Shown: positions 1 to 9,105 of the stretch, in pieces | How positions within the stretch are numbered: position 1 is the first letter of the stretch | Layout of the letters: every line of letters starts with the position of its first letter | Assembly (NCBI RefSeq): GCF_005239095.1 | Contig: NZ_SZUA01000002.1 | Coordinates: 434,001-498,000 of the forward strand | Source of the DNA: Luteimonas gilva | Lineage (GTDB): Bacteria > Pseudomonadota > Gammaproteobacteria > Xanthomonadales > Xanthomonadaceae | Direction of reading: 5' to 3' | Length of the DNA: 64,000 bases | Made by a program: the position numbers and the translations under genes | The notes under the pieces: generated by a model | Databases searched by the model: none | What the model saw: only the letters and a program-made list of their open reading frames with translations | Told to the model about the DNA's origin: nothing

Positions 1-1038
1 CTTCTTGGGCACCGACTGGTAGCTGCGGTCTTCGCCGTATTCGACTTTGTCGATGACGTTGCTGCCGTTGCGCCAGATCGAGAACACGGTGCCGTTGTCG
101 ACGCCGTCGCGGGCGCCGGCGGAGATCGCGATCACGTCGCGCGGGCCGCCGTAGCGGTCCGTATCGGCCACCGCCAGCACCTGGGCCTTGCCGATCGGCA
201 ATTGGGTTTTGGGCGCGTGCGGGAAGAACTGCAGGTCGTAGCCGTGCGCGTCGACCGGAATCAGGCGGTCGCCGATGCGCACTTCGCGGCCGGCTTCGTC
301 GAGCAGCACGGTGGACGCTTCCACGTTGCCGACTTCGCCGCGGGTGACCGTGCCCAGGTTGACCCGGGCCAGTTCGTAGCCGAGCAGTTCGAGCGGGCCT
401 TCGGACAGGACCATATTGGTCCAACCGGTATCCAGGTCGGCGGTCTGGGTCAGCAGGCGCTTGCCGCGGAAATCCAGGTCTTCCTTGAACGGCAGGTACT
501 GGCCGTTGGACGTGCGGCGGGTCTGGGTGTAGCGCTGGGTCGGCCGCACGATCAGATAGCGCTGGCCCGGCTGGGCGCCCGCGAGGCCGCGGACGTAGAC
601 CACCTGGCCTTGCGAACCGCGCAGACGGTCTTCTTCCAGGCTGACCACGTAGGGCAGCTGCTCGAATTCGTCGACGACGCGCAGGTCCTTCAGGAAGGCT
701 TCGATCTGGTCCAGCGGGATCGCGTTGATCGGCGCGGCCTGGCGCGGACCCGGCTGCACGGCCAGGCGGTCCAGGTAGGCCAGGCTGATCACGTCGCCCG
801 GATAGATCAGATGCGGATTCTTGATCTGCGGGTTGGCCTGCCAGATTTCGGGCCACAGCCACGGCTTCTTCAGGAAGCGCGCCGAGATGTCCCACAACGT
901 ATCCCCGCGCTTCACCACGTAGGTGTCGGGGTGGTCGCCACGCCATTCGGCAGCCGTGGCGTAGGCGGCGACCGTCAAGGCCGCAACCGCAAAAACCGTA
1001 CGAAGCCCCCGAGAAAGGCGCTTAAGCATGGCGGCCAT
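1..1038 (-). CDS. LysM peptidoglycan-binding domain protein (3' end outside window)
   Basis: The 346 codons present begin with an uncleaved-looking or cleavable hydrophobic N-terminus (residues about 10-30, ending in AAYATA) followed by a LysM module around residues 36-80 that starts YVVKRGDTLWDIS and contains LIYPGD. LysM modules bind peptidoglycan or chitin, so the protein probably acts in the periplasm or at the cell wall. The rest is a conserved region of unknown function rich in beta-strand-like sequence. I chose the first of two ATGs because AAGGGGAG lies 7 nt upstream of it. The gene is divergent from def, an arrangement common in Xanthomonadaceae, where dprA usually follows the LysM gene. 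The window edge cuts off the C-terminus, so full length is unknown. Confidence 0.85.
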   Translation of the reverse strand, partial: MAAMLKRLSRGLRTVFAVAALTVAAYATAAEWRGDHPDTYVVKRGDTLWDISARFLKKPWLWPEIWQANPQIKNPHLIYPGDVISLAYLDRLAVQPGPRQAAPINAIPLDQIEAFLKDLRVVDEFEQLPYVVSLEEDRLRGSQGQVVYVRGLAGAQPGQRYLIVRPTQRYTQTRRTSNGQYLPFKEDLDFRGKRLLTQTADLDTGWTNMVLSEGPLELLGYELARVNLGTVTRGEVGNVEASTVLLDEAGREVRIGDRLIPVDAHGYDLQFFPHAPKTQLPIGKAQVLAVADTDRYGGPRDVIAISAGARDGVDNGTVFSIWRNGSNVIDKVEYGEDRSYQSVPKK

Positions 1039-1173
1039 CTACCCGCTCCCCTTGAGAATTTCCCCTGACAGCGGGGGCAATATAGCCCACAAACAGCGCC
1101 GCAAGGCAAGCTTTCCGGCGTTACAATCGCCCCAGCGCTTGCGCTTGTGACCGATGCCCCCATTTTTTACGCC

Positions 1174-1689
1174 ATGGCCCTGTTAAACATCCTCGAATTC
1201 CCCGATCCGCGCCTGCGCACCAAGGCGGTGCCGGTGGATCCCGCGCGGCTGGCCGATCCGGAATTCCAGCGCCTGTTCGACGACATGTTCGAAACCATGT
1301 ACGAAGCTCCGGGCATCGGTCTGGCCGCCAGCCAGGTGGACGTGCACCAGCGCTTCATGGTGATCGACGTATCGGAAGAGAAGAATCAGCCATTGGTGTT
1401 CGTCAATCCGAACATCGTCGCCAAGGCCGGCGAGCAGGTTTACCAGGAGGGCTGCCTGTCGGTGCCGGGCATTTTCGCCGACGTCACCCGCGCCAACGAA
1501 ATCACCGTGCAGGCCCTGGACCGCCACGGCCAGCCGTTCGAGATGACCATCGACGGCCTGCTCGCGGTCTGCATCCAGCACGAGATGGACCATCTGGACG
1601 GCAAGCTGTTCGTCGACTACCTGTCGCCGCTCAAGCGCGAGATGGTGCGCAAGAAGCTGGCCAAGCAGAAGCGGCAGGATGCGGCTTGA
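1174..1689 (+). CDS. def: Peptide deformylase
   Basis: This 171-residue enzyme removes the formyl group from the N-terminal methionine of new proteins. All three family motifs are visible: [16 protein letters not shown] and QHEMDHLDG, the last two supplying the Cys and two His that bind the catalytic metal and the Glu that acts as base. The frame is open from a GTG at 1147, but the family normally begins at the later ATG giving [15 protein letters not shown], so I used that start. It is followed by fmt, with which it forms the formyl-methionine cycle, and then by rsmB; this order is classical in proteobacteria. Confidence 0.97.
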   Translation: MALLNILEFPDPRLRTKAVPVDPARLADPEFQRLFDDMFETMYEAPGIGLAASQVDVHQRFMVIDVSEEKNQPLVFVNPNIVAKAGEQVYQEGCLSVPGIFADVTRANEITVQALDRHGQPFEMTIDGLLAVCIQHEMDHLDGKLFVDYLSPLKREMVRKKLAKQKRQDAA

Positions 1690-1711
1690 GCGGCGCTGCG
1701 CGCAGCCAGGG

Positions 1712-1798
1712 GTGAGCGAAGAGAAGTGAGCAGTGAGGCGCAACATGCGCTCGCTGCCGCTTCCGCTCATTTCTCGCTCCTCTCCGCTCGCTTCTCAC
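1712..1798. repeat. Imperfect inverted repeat between def and fmt
   Basis: A purine-rich arm (GTGAGCGAAGAGAAGTGAG) at the left is mirrored by a pyrimidine-rich arm (CGCTCGCTTCTCAC) at the right with several mismatches. It could fold as a long imperfect hairpin. It has no T-run, so it is not an obvious terminator; I found no second copy in the window. Confidence 0.45.
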
Positions 1799-1811
1799 TT
1801 AGACTCTCCGC

Positions 1812-2741
1812 ATGCCCTTGAGAATCGTTTTTGCCGGCACGCCGGATTTCGCCGTGCCCTCCTTGCGCGCCGCCGCTGCGCGCGGCGAAGTGGTCGCGGT
1901 GTACACGCAACCGGATCGCCCGGCCGGCCGCGGCCGCGAATTGCAGGCTTCGCCGGTGAAGCTCGAAGCGTTGAAGCGCGGCATTCCGGTGCTGCAGCCG
2001 GAAACGCTGAAAAGCGAGTTGTCGCGCGACGCGCTGCGCGCGCTGGAGCCCGACTTGATGGTGGTGGTCGCTTACGGCCAATTGCTGCCGCAGAAGATCC
2101 TCGACATCCCGAAATACGGCTGCTGGAACGTGCACGCTTCGCTGTTGCCGCGCTGGCGCGGCGCGGCGCCGATCCAGCGCGCGATCGAAGCCGGCGACCG
2201 CGAAACCGGCGTCTGCCTGATGCAGATGGAGAAAGGTTTGGACACCGGTCCGGTGCTGTTGTCGCAAAAGCTGGCGATCGGCGAGAACGAAACCGGCGGC
2301 GAACTGCACGACCGTTTGTCCGAGCTCGGCGCGCAGACCCTGGCCGACGGTTTGGGCCTGCTGCGCGCCGGCATCCGTCCGGTGGCCAAGCCGCAGCCGG
2401 AGACCGGCGCGACCTACGCGCACAAGCTCGAAAAAGGCGAAGCGAAATTGGATTGGACGCAATCCGCGCAGCGCCTGGCCGACAAGGTCCGCGCGTTCCA
2501 GCCCTGGCCCGTCGCCGAGGCGGAAGTCGCGGGCGAACGCTTGCGCATCCATGCTGCGGTCGCGTTGCCGCTGGCGCACCAAGCCGCGCCCGGCACGCTG
2601 CTCGTCGCCGGCCGCGACGGCATCGACATCGCCTGCGGCGAAGGCGCTTTGCGCATCCGCACGCTGCAGCGCGAAGGCGGCAAGGCGATCACCGCGGCCG
2701 ATTACCTCAACGCAAGGCGCGACCTGCGCGCCGGCGCATGA
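1812..2741 (+). CDS. fmt: Methionyl-tRNA formyltransferase
   Basis: Fmt transfers a formyl group from 10-formyltetrahydrofolate to the initiator Met-tRNA. The 309-residue product has the usual length and starts [18 protein letters not shown]. It carries the formyltransferase signature [16 protein letters not shown] near residue 110-125 and the downstream C-terminal OB-type domain that grips the tRNA. It follows def and its stop codon overlaps the start of the next small gene as ATGA, so the three are probably translated together. Confidence 0.97.
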   Translation: MPLRIVFAGTPDFAVPSLRAAAARGEVVAVYTQPDRPAGRGRELQASPVKLEALKRGIPVLQPETLKSELSRDALRALEPDLMVVVAYGQLLPQKILDIPKYGCWNVHASLLPRWRGAAPIQRAIEAGDRETGVCLMQMEKGLDTGPVLLSQKLAIGENETGGELHDRLSELGAQTLADGLGLLRAGIRPVAKPQPETGATYAHKLEKGEAKLDWTQSAQRLADKVRAFQPWPVAEAEVAGERLRIHAAVALPLAHQAAPGTLLVAGRDGIDIACGEGALRIRTLQREGGKAITAADYLNARRDLRAGA

Positions 2742-3106
2742 TCGGCGGCCTGCTCTCGAAAATCTTCGGCGCGCGTCCGGCCTGGATCGAAGGCGGCCTG
2801 TACGCTACTCGCCGCGAAGACGGCAGCTACGCCGCGCTGAAGATCCTGAAGACGGACGCGCAGGGCGTGCACGTGCGCACCTACAGCAACGTCTATCCGC
2901 AGCCTCCGACGCGGATCGACGAAGCCGCGCTGTACATGGCCGGCATCCACGACGGCGATGGAGAACATCTCGGCATGGGCCACTTGCCGGTGTCGCACGC
3001 GTCGTTTTCCGGTTGGGGCGCGGTTTTCGTCCAGCGCTCCACTGTTGCCGGCGACGAACTGGAAGGCTACGAGATGTGGCGCGAAGCCGAGGGTGGCTAC
3101 TTTTGA
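2738..3106 (+). CDS. Conserved small protein of unknown function
   Basis: A 122-residue soluble-looking protein begins [17 protein letters not shown] do not recognise a domain. The start ATG overlaps the fmt stop as ATGA, and its own stop TGA overlaps the TTG start of rsmB, so it is tightly locked into the def-fmt-rsmB operon and is very likely a real gene. Sequence is rich in Gly, Tyr and acidic residues with no membrane segment or signal peptide. Function cannot be inferred beyond a possible link to translation or RNA modification from its neighbours. Confidence 0.8.
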   Translation: MIGGLLSKIFGARPAWIEGGLYATRREDGSYAALKILKTDAQGVHVRTYSNVYPQPPTRIDEAALYMAGIHDGDGEHLGMGHLPVSHASFSGWGAVFVQRSTVAGDELEGYEMWREAEGGYF

Positions 3107-4413
3107 ATGACCAGCCTTCGCGCGCAGGCGTCAACGCGCGGATAGCGGCCGTGCGCACGTTGGACGCGGTGCTGCACCGCGGCCGTTCGCTGAAGGCCGA
3201 ACTTGCCGCGGCGCTGCCGGGGCTCGAGGATCCGCGCGACCGCGCCCTGGTCGAGGCGATCTGCTTCGCCGCCCTGCGCCAGCGCGCGCGCTACGACGCT
3301 GCGCTCAAGGCGTGGATCGCCAAGCCCTTGACCAAGCGCGACAACGAGTTGCGCGCCTTGCTGATGGTCGGTTTCGCCCAGATCGACGCGCTCGGCCTGC
3401 CGGCGCATGCGGCGGTCGATGCGACCGTGGAAGCGGCGCGTTCGCTCGGCCGCGCGCACCAGGCCGGCATGGCCAATGCGTTGTTGCGCCGCGCGCTGCG
3501 CGAAAGCCTGCCGCCGGCGGATGCCGCGGACGCCTGGCCGCCCTGGCTGCGGATGAGGTTGCACGCGGATTGGCCGCAGGATTACCGCGCGATCGTGGAC
3601 GCGGGCGCGACGCCTGCGCCGACCTGGCTGCGGGTGAACGCCCGGCGCGTCGCGCGCGACGTCTACGCCGGGAAACTGCGAGAGGCGGGCATCGAATCCA
3701 TCGCGCCGGAGAATTTCGGCGAGGCGCTTCGCATCGAAGATTCGGTCGCCGTCGCCGCGTTGCCCGGTTTCGATGCGGGCGAAGTCTCGATCCAGGACGG
3801 TGCGGCGCAACGCGTCGCCGATGCGTTGTCGGCGGCGCCGGGCTCGCGCGTGCTCGACGCCTGCGCCGCGCCCGGCGGCAAAGCCGCGCATCTGCTCGAG
3901 CGCGACCCGTCGTTGCGTTTGACCGCAGTCGACAGCGATCCGAAGCGCCTGCGCAAAGTGGCGGAAACGCTGGCGCGGCTCGGCCTGGATGCCGGCGCCG
4001 AATTGCGCGCGGCCGACGCCGCCGATCCGCCGGGCTGGTGGGACGGCGCGGCGTTCGACGCGATCCTGCTCGACGCGCCGTGCTCGGCCACCGGCATCGT
4101 GCGCCGTCAGCCCGATATTTTGCTGCATCGGCGCGAACGCGACATCGTCGCGTTGACCGCATTGCAGGCGCGCTTGCTCGACGCGGCTTGGGCCATGCTG
4201 CGCCCCGGCGGCGTGCTTCTGTACGCGACGTGCTCGATCTTGAAGGCCGAGAACGAAGCCCAAATCGCCGATTTCCTCGCGCGCGCGCCCGATGCGTCCG
4301 CGGAAGATTTGGGCGACCGCTTCGGACGCATCGCCGGCGCAGGACGCCAGCGCCTGCCCGGCGAGGAAGGCATGGACGGTTTCTTCTACGCCCGGCTGCG
4401 CAAGAAAGCCTGA
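3103..4413 (+). CDS. rsmB: 16S rRNA (cytosine-967-C5)-methyltransferase
   Basis: RsmB methylates C967 of 16S rRNA using S-adenosylmethionine. The 436-residue product has an N-terminal NusB-like RNA-binding domain (about residues 1-140) and a C-terminal Rossmann methyltransferase domain with the SAM loop APGGKA near residue 260. The two cysteines of the m5C mechanism are present: DAPCSATG (C327) and YATCS (C377, the attacking nucleophile). The frame is open upstream to 2551, but the TTG at 3103 overlaps the preceding stop and gives the expected length and N-terminus, so I use it. Confidence 0.92.
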   Translation: MNDQPSRAGVNARIAAVRTLDAVLHRGRSLKAELAAALPGLEDPRDRALVEAICFAALRQRARYDAALKAWIAKPLTKRDNELRALLMVGFAQIDALGLPAHAAVDATVEAARSLGRAHQAGMANALLRRALRESLPPADAADAWPPWLRMRLHADWPQDYRAIVDAGATPAPTWLRVNARRVARDVYAGKLREAGIESIAPENFGEALRIEDSVAVAALPGFDAGEVSIQDGAAQRVADALSAAPGSRVLDACAAPGGKAAHLLERDPSLRLTAVDSDPKRLRKVAETLARLGLDAGAELRAADAADPPGWWDGAAFDAILLDAPCSATGIVRRQPDILLHRRERDIVALTALQARLLDAAWAMLRPGGVLLYATCSILKAENEAQIADFLARAPDASAEDLGDRFGRIAGAGRQRLPGEEGMDGFFYARLRKKA

Positions 4414-4420
4414 AACGGCT

Positions 4421-4504
4421 TTTTGTGGAGGGCAGCTTCAGCCGCGAGCTTTAGATCGTCGCGTCTCATCCAAAAGCTCGCGGCTGAAGCCGCTCCCACA
4501 AAAG
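4421..4504. repeat. Palindromic repeat, family A
   Basis: Imperfect inverted repeat with arms around CAGCTTCAGCCGCGAGCTTT and its complement, ending in GCTCCCACAAAA. It belongs to the same family as elements at 6239-6335, 43499-43592 and 55431-55552. It starts just after the rsmB stop and ends a few bases before the next gene. Confidence 0.8.
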
Positions 4505-4518
4505 CTATGATGGCGCCC

Positions 4519-6228
4519 ATGCTCAAGACCCGCGCTTCCCGCGAATTCTGGCTGCTCGCCTTCACCGCGCTGCTCGTGCTCGGCGCCGGCTTGGGCCTGC
4601 GCGATCCCTGGCCGGCCGACGAACCCCGCTTCGCCTTGGTCGCCAAGCAGATGGTGGAGAGCGGCGATTGGCTGTTCCCGCATCGCGGCGTGGAACTGTA
4701 TTCGGACAAGCCGCCGATGCTGATGTGGCTGCAGGCCGCGGCGTACACGGTGCTGCGCGAATGGCGCATCGCGTTCTTGCTGCCGTCGCTGTTGGCCTCG
4801 CTCGGCACGCTATGGTGCGTATACGACCTCGGTCGCCGGCTGTGGACGAGGCGCGTCGGCTTGTACGCGGCGTGGGCGCTGCTGTTCGCGCTGCAATTCA
4901 CCTATCAATCGAAGAAGGCGCAGATCGATCCGCTGGTCACGTTCTGGATCACCCTGGCCAACTACGGCTTGTTGCGCCATCTGTTGCTCGGCCCGAACTG
5001 GAAGATGTGGTGGCTGGGTTGGTTCGCCGCGGGCTTGGGCACGATCACCAAAGGCGTGGGCGTGTTGGCGCTGGTCATGATCGCGCCGGCCTTGTTCGCT
5101 GTCTGGTCGCGCTGGCCGCGGGTGAAGCTGCATCTGCGCGATGCGCGATTCTGGCTGGCGCCGCTGGCGTTCGCGGCAGCTGCCGCGATCTGGCTGGTGC
5201 CGATGCTTGCGGCGGCCTTGTCGAACGCGGATCCGTCCTATCGCGCCTACGTCGACGACATCCTGTTCAACCAGACCGCGAACCGGTACGCGAAATCGTG
5301 GGATCACGCGCAGCCGCCGTGGTATTTCCTGGGCGTGGTGCTGACCATGTGGCTGCCGCCGATGCTGGCGCTGCCGTGGGCGGTGCCGGCGTGGTGGCGG
5401 CGCCTGCGCCGGCGCGACGCGCGCTATCTGCTGCCGCTGGCCTGGTGGTTGCTGATCCTGGTGTTCTTCTCGATCCCCAGCGGCAAACGCGATGTCTACG
5501 TGATGCCGGCGCTGCCGATGGCTTGCCTGGCGCTGGCGCCGCTATTGCCGGGCATCGTGCGCAAGCTGTGGCCGCGCCGGTTGGCGTCGGCATTCGCCGG
5601 CTTGCTCTCGGCCGGCGCATTGACGCTGGGTCTGGTGCTGCTGCTCGGCGATACGTCTTTCGAGCACAAACTGGTGGAGCAGCGCGGCTTCAGCGGCGGC
5701 GCGCAAGCGCTGGGCTGGTTGCTGGCGGCGATCGGCGCCTGGGGCGTCGGCAGCCTGCTGTGGTTCGGGCGCCGGCGCGCGATCGCGGCGATGCTCAGCA
5801 CCTTGGCCGGCTTGTGGGTGCTGTACGGCTTGGTCGGCCATCCCTTGCTCAATCCTTCCAGTTCGGCCCGCGAATTGATGGAAGGCGTCGCCCGCCGCAT
5901 CGGTCCGCAATCCGAACTCGCTTTGGTCGCGTGGAAGGAACAGAACTTGCTGATGTCCGCGCCGATGGCCACCACCTTCGGTTTCGTGATGCCCTGGCCC
6001 GAGCAATTGCGGCGCGGCATCGAATGGCAGAAGCAAGCGCCGCAAAAGCGTTGGCTGCTGGTGCAGGAACCGGCCTTGGACCGCTGCATCGACCGCTCGA
6101 AAGCGGAATTGGGCGGGCTGTCGAACCGCCGCCGCTGGTGGCTGGTGCCGGCCGCAGCGGTGGTGCCCGGCTGCGTGCCGGAGAAGTCCGACGTGCCCGG
6201 CAACGCCGTCGACGCCGATCCGGATTGA
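4519..6228 (+). CDS. ArnT/PMT-type membrane glycosyltransferase
   Basis: A polytopic inner-membrane protein of 569 residues with roughly ten hydrophobic segments. The N-terminal loop contains WPADEPRFALVAKQM, the acidic DE motif typical of lipid-linked GT-C enzymes of the ArnT/PMT family, followed by SDKPPMLMW. Family members transfer sugars from polyprenyl-phosphate carriers to lipid A, protein or other acceptors in the periplasm; the acceptor here is unknown. In-frame ATGs lie at 4507, 4510 and 4519; no ribosome-binding site is clear, and TATGATG just upstream of 4519 could be a -10 element of a leaderless message, so the start is uncertain by a few codons. Confidence 0.85.
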   Translation: MLKTRASREFWLLAFTALLVLGAGLGLRDPWPADEPRFALVAKQMVESGDWLFPHRGVELYSDKPPMLMWLQAAAYTVLREWRIAFLLPSLLASLGTLWCVYDLGRRLWTRRVGLYAAWALLFALQFTYQSKKAQIDPLVTFWITLANYGLLRHLLLGPNWKMWWLGWFAAGLGTITKGVGVLALVMIAPALFAVWSRWPRVKLHLRDARFWLAPLAFAAAAAIWLVPMLAAALSNADPSYRAYVDDILFNQTANRYAKSWDHAQPPWYFLGVVLTMWLPPMLALPWAVPAWWRRLRRRDARYLLPLAWWLLILVFFSIPSGKRDVYVMPALPMACLALAPLLPGIVRKLWPRRLASAFAGLLSAGALTLGLVLLLGDTSFEHKLVEQRGFSGGAQALGWLLAAIGAWGVGSLLWFGRRRAIAAMLSTLAGLWVLYGLVGHPLLNPSSSARELMEGVARRIGPQSELALVAWKEQNLLMSAPMATTFGFVMPWPEQLRRGIEWQKQAPQKRWLLVQEPALDRCIDRSKAELGGLSNRRRWWLVPAAAVVPGCVPEKSDVPGNAVDADPD

Positions 6229-6238
6229 ACGCCTGCTC

Positions 6239-6335
6239 TTCGTAGGAGCGGCTTTAGCCGCGAGCTTTTTCTCCGAAATCGCTGCGATGTCGCGATTTGA
6301 AGGAAAGAACTCGCGGCTAAAGCCGCTCCTACGAA
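6239..6335. repeat. Palindromic repeat, family A
   Basis: Perfect 26-bp arms (6239-6264 and 6310-6335), the left beginning TTCGTAGGAGCGGC and the right ending GCTCCTACGAA, separated by 45 bases. It lies between two convergent genes and could also act as a bidirectional transcription stop. Confidence 0.9.
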
Positions 6336-6342
6336 AAGCGGG

Positions 6343-7110
6343 TCATGCCGAAGCGCGCAATAGACGATATTTATCGTAGACGTAGCGCGCATGCAGCGCG
6401 TGATAGCGCGCAGCGGTCGGTCCGTCGAGGAAGCCGCCCCGCAGCAGATAGTTCTTGATCCAATACGCCGCGGCGTGCAGCGGCGCCGACAGCGGCCCCG
6501 CGCTGCGGCCTTCGGCGCGTTTCTGCTGCGCCCATAACCCGGCGTAACGCCGCAGCTTGGCGGCGTATTCGTCGTAGGAACGCGCGGTGTCGTGCTCGAT
6601 GCGCGCATCGAGCGTCGCCGCGCGGCTGCCTGACAAGTCCAGTTTTTCGTGCACGTCGGCCGGCAGATAACGCAACCGCGGCCGGAACAGGCGGTCGACC
6701 TTTTCCTTGCCCCAGCCGCCGTGGTTCAGCGGCGCGCCGAGGAAATGGGTGCGCCGCAACAGGCGCCAAACATCGGCGCTTTCGATTTCGCCGCTATCGA
6801 ACAAAGCGCGCAACCTCGAACCGGCGTCGGCATCCAGCCATTCGTCCGCGTCGAGCAGCAACACCCACGGCTGCGCGGCGCGCGCGATCGCGGCGTTCTT
6901 CTGCGCGGCGAAACCCAGCCAGGGCTGTTGTTCGACGCGCGCGCCGGCCGCGGCCGCGACGGCGGCGGTGGCGTCTTCGGAACCCGAATCGAGCACGATC
7001 ACTTCGCTGCACACTTGCGTCAGGCTCGCGACGCAACGTCCGATCCGATCGGCCTCGTTCTTGGCGATCACCACGCCGGAAATCGGCAGCTTGGCGGTAT
7101 CCGCGCGCAT
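6343..7110 (-). CDS. Family 2 glycosyltransferase (WaaE/KdtX-like)
   Basis: A 255-residue soluble GT-A enzyme. It opens with LPISGVVIAKNEADRIG, the nucleotide-binding strand of family 2 glycosyltransferases, followed by VLDSGSEDAT and the metal-binding DXD motif as LLDADEW (D87, D89). The architecture, including FRPRLRYLPADVHEKL, matches the WaaE/KdtX group that adds sugars to the lipopolysaccharide inner core at the cytoplasmic face. It lies 2 nt downstream of the PH-domain gene on the same strand, so the two are probably co-transcribed. The exact sugar and acceptor are inference. Confidence 0.85.
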   Translation of the reverse strand: MRADTAKLPISGVVIAKNEADRIGRCVASLTQVCSEVIVLDSGSEDATAAVAAAAGARVEQQPWLGFAAQKNAAIARAAQPWVLLLDADEWLDADAGSRLRALFDSGEIESADVWRLLRRTHFLGAPLNHGGWGKEKVDRLFRPRLRYLPADVHEKLDLSGSRAATLDARIEHDTARSYDEYAAKLRRYAGLWAQQKRAEGRSAGPLSAPLHAAAYWIKNYLLRGGFLDGPTAARYHALHARYVYDKYRLLRASA

Positions 7111-7112
7111 GC

Positions 7113-8612
7113 TCACCAGCGTAGCGGCCGCCGCGCGATTTCGCGCGCCAATCGCCGGTACAGCGCTTCCGCCTCGGCATCGGGCAGATAACGCACCCGC
7201 AGCGGCGGCGCCAGCGCCCCGGCGCCTGCGGTATCCAAATGCAGCGTGGCCATGCCGAAGCGGCGGTCGAGCGGCGAGCGCGTCAGCTTCAGCGCCTGCA
7301 GCTTGTCGAGTTCGGCGAAGCGCCAATGCCGCGACCACCAGCCTTCGCGCACCGCGACCAGGCGTTCGTCGATCGCGTAACCGGCGCGCCGCGCATGCTG
7401 GCGCGCGGCGAACGCCGCCCACGGCAGCCACAACAGCCCGAGCGCGCCCCAAGCGCCGAACTTCCAGCCCAAGCCCGCGCTCAAGATCAGCGCGAAGACG
7501 ATGCCGGGCAGCCACAAGCGCCACCACGCGTTCGCATGCAGCGGGTTCCACTGGGCTAACGGCCACTGCGCCCGCGGCAATAGCCGCTGCAGCAACGCGT
7601 CGCAAACCTGCGGCGTGGCCACCGGCGCCAGTTCGCTCAAGCCGCGGGGGTCGTCTTGTTTGCCCGCGACGGCGGTGTCGATCCGCAGGCTGCGCCGTTT
7701 CAGCAGGCGATGGATCACGCCTTCGCTCAAAGTCCAGGCCTGGATGCGCCGCGTCGGCACGCTGCTGCGCAGCCGCGACAGCAGGCCGCGTTCGACGGTC
7801 AGGCGCCGGTCCTGCCGGCGCAGGGCGAAGCCGAAATACTGCAGCAAGGCCAACACCATCGAGAACAGGCGCAGCAGGATCACGAATCCGGCCAGCAAGC
7901 CCAATCCCGCGATCGCGTACTGCATCGGCCCGAAGTGGTGGCTGCCCGCGTAGCCGAACAGGAATTTGGCGATCGGTTCGATCAGGTTCGGGATCGCGCG
8001 CGGGCTGAATTGCGACACCGCCGCCGCGCCGCCGCCGAGCACGATCAGGCCGCGGTTGGAGATCAATCCCAGGCGCAGCACTTCCGCCGGCGGCAGTTGC
8101 AGCAGCAGTTCGCCGTCGCCTTCCGCGGCGCCCGTCGCCGCGGCGTCCGCGCCGCTCGTCGCGCGCCGCCTCAGCAGCGCTTCCAAAGCCAGCGCATCGT
8201 CCAGTTTCAGCACCCGCATCTCGGCCTCGGGCTTTTCGCCGCCGGCCGATTCGAGCTTCACTTCGGCCACGCCGAACATCCGGTGCAGCAGCGACTGGTG
8301 CACGGCGACGTTGTGAATGCGCGCGAACGGGATCTGGCGCAGACTGCGGTGCAGCAGGCCGCTGCGCACGATCAGCCGGTCGTTCTCGATCCGGTAACGG
8401 TAGGTGAAGTACTGCCACACCGACGCCAGCGCCAGCACGCCGACGCCGATCAGCGGCCACAATTCGTTCCTGTCGCCGCGGCCGAAGAAGAACAGCGCGA
8501 TCAACGGCACGATGAACTGCTTGAGCTGCTTGATCAGCACGAACAGCCACGACAGCGGATGCAGCCGCCGCTCGGGCGTCGCGGCGGGCGCGGCTTCAGG
8601 CGTCGTCGTCAT
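7113..8612 (-). CDS. PH-domain (DUF304) membrane protein, YdbT-like
   Basis: The 499-residue product has paired transmembrane segments near residues 22-60 and further pairs in the middle, each followed by a bacterial PH (bPH2, DUF304) region; one is FTYRYRIENDRLIVRSGLLHRSLRQIPFARIH, read here only as its landmarks YRIENDRL and IPFARIH. The family (Bacillus YdbT) pairs with a shorter YdbS-type partner, and that partner is the gene immediately upstream, overlapping it by 17 nt. The molecular role is unresolved; resistance to membrane-acting antimicrobials has been linked to the Bacillus pair. Confidence 0.85.
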   Translation of the reverse strand: MTTTPEAAPAATPERRLHPLSWLFVLIKQLKQFIVPLIALFFFGRGDRNELWPLIGVGVLALASVWQYFTYRYRIENDRLIVRSGLLHRSLRQIPFARIHNVAVHQSLLHRMFGVAEVKLESAGGEKPEAEMRVLKLDDALALEALLRRRATSGADAAATGAAEGDGELLLQLPPAEVLRLGLISNRGLIVLGGGAAAVSQFSPRAIPNLIEPIAKFLFGYAGSHHFGPMQYAIAGLGLLAGFVILLRLFSMVLALLQYFGFALRRQDRRLTVERGLLSRLRSSVPTRRIQAWTLSEGVIHRLLKRRSLRIDTAVAGKQDDPRGLSELAPVATPQVCDALLQRLLPRAQWPLAQWNPLHANAWWRLWLPGIVFALILSAGLGWKFGAWGALGLLWLPWAAFAARQHARRAGYAIDERLVAVREGWWSRHWRFAELDKLQALKLTRSPLDRRFGMATLHLDTAGAGALAPPLRVRYLPDAEAEALYRRLAREIARRPLRW

Positions 8613-9105
8613 CGTCGATCTGCAGCGCCAGGCGGTCGCGCAGTAGCGCCGCGTCGTCTTCGTCCAGGCCGGTCAGCGACACCGCGCTGTCGCGGGTGCC
8701 GGCCGTGTGCACCACCAGCGTCGCCAGTTTGTAGCGGCGTTCCAGCGGCCCGTGCTTCAAATCCAAATGCTGCACGCGCGATGCCGGCACTCGGGTTTCG
8801 CTGCGCCAAAGATTGCCGCGGCGCAGGGCGAAACCGTCGGCATCCAGTTTCCAGCGCGTGTAGCGGTATTGCTTGCGCGCCAGCCACAAACCGAGCGAAG
8901 GCAGCGCGACCAGCACCGCCAGCGCCGCCGCCAACGCCAAGCCGCGCGAAGGCATCAGCAAGCCGATCGGAATCAGCGCGCCGAGCGCGATGACCGCGCC
9001 GGTCAGCACGTTGACCAGCACGAACAGGTTCAGCGCGCGCGGCGGCAGCGGTTGCCAGCCGTCCTGCGGGATCGCGTCGGGCGTTGCGGAAGGCGCCGCG
9101 CTCAT
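8596..9105 (-). CDS. PH-domain (DUF304) membrane protein, YdbS-like
   Basis: A 169-residue membrane protein with two hydrophobic helices (about residues 28-70) and one DUF304 PH region containing RVPASRVQHLDLKHGPLERR, a characteristic stretch of the family. It is the short partner of the longer YdbT-like protein encoded next. The ATG at 9105 overlaps the stop of the upstream acyltransferase gene as ATGA, and its own 3' end overlaps the next gene, so the four minus-strand genes 10022-6343 form a tightly packed operon. A TTG one codon upstream is the alternative start. Confidence 0.85.
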   Translation of the reverse strand: MSAAPSATPDAIPQDGWQPLPPRALNLFVLVNVLTGAVIALGALIPIGLLMPSRGLALAAALAVLVALPSLGLWLARKQYRYTRWKLDADGFALRRGNLWRSETRVPASRVQHLDLKHGPLERRYKLATLVVHTAGTRDSAVSLTGLDEDDAALLRDRLALQIDDDDDA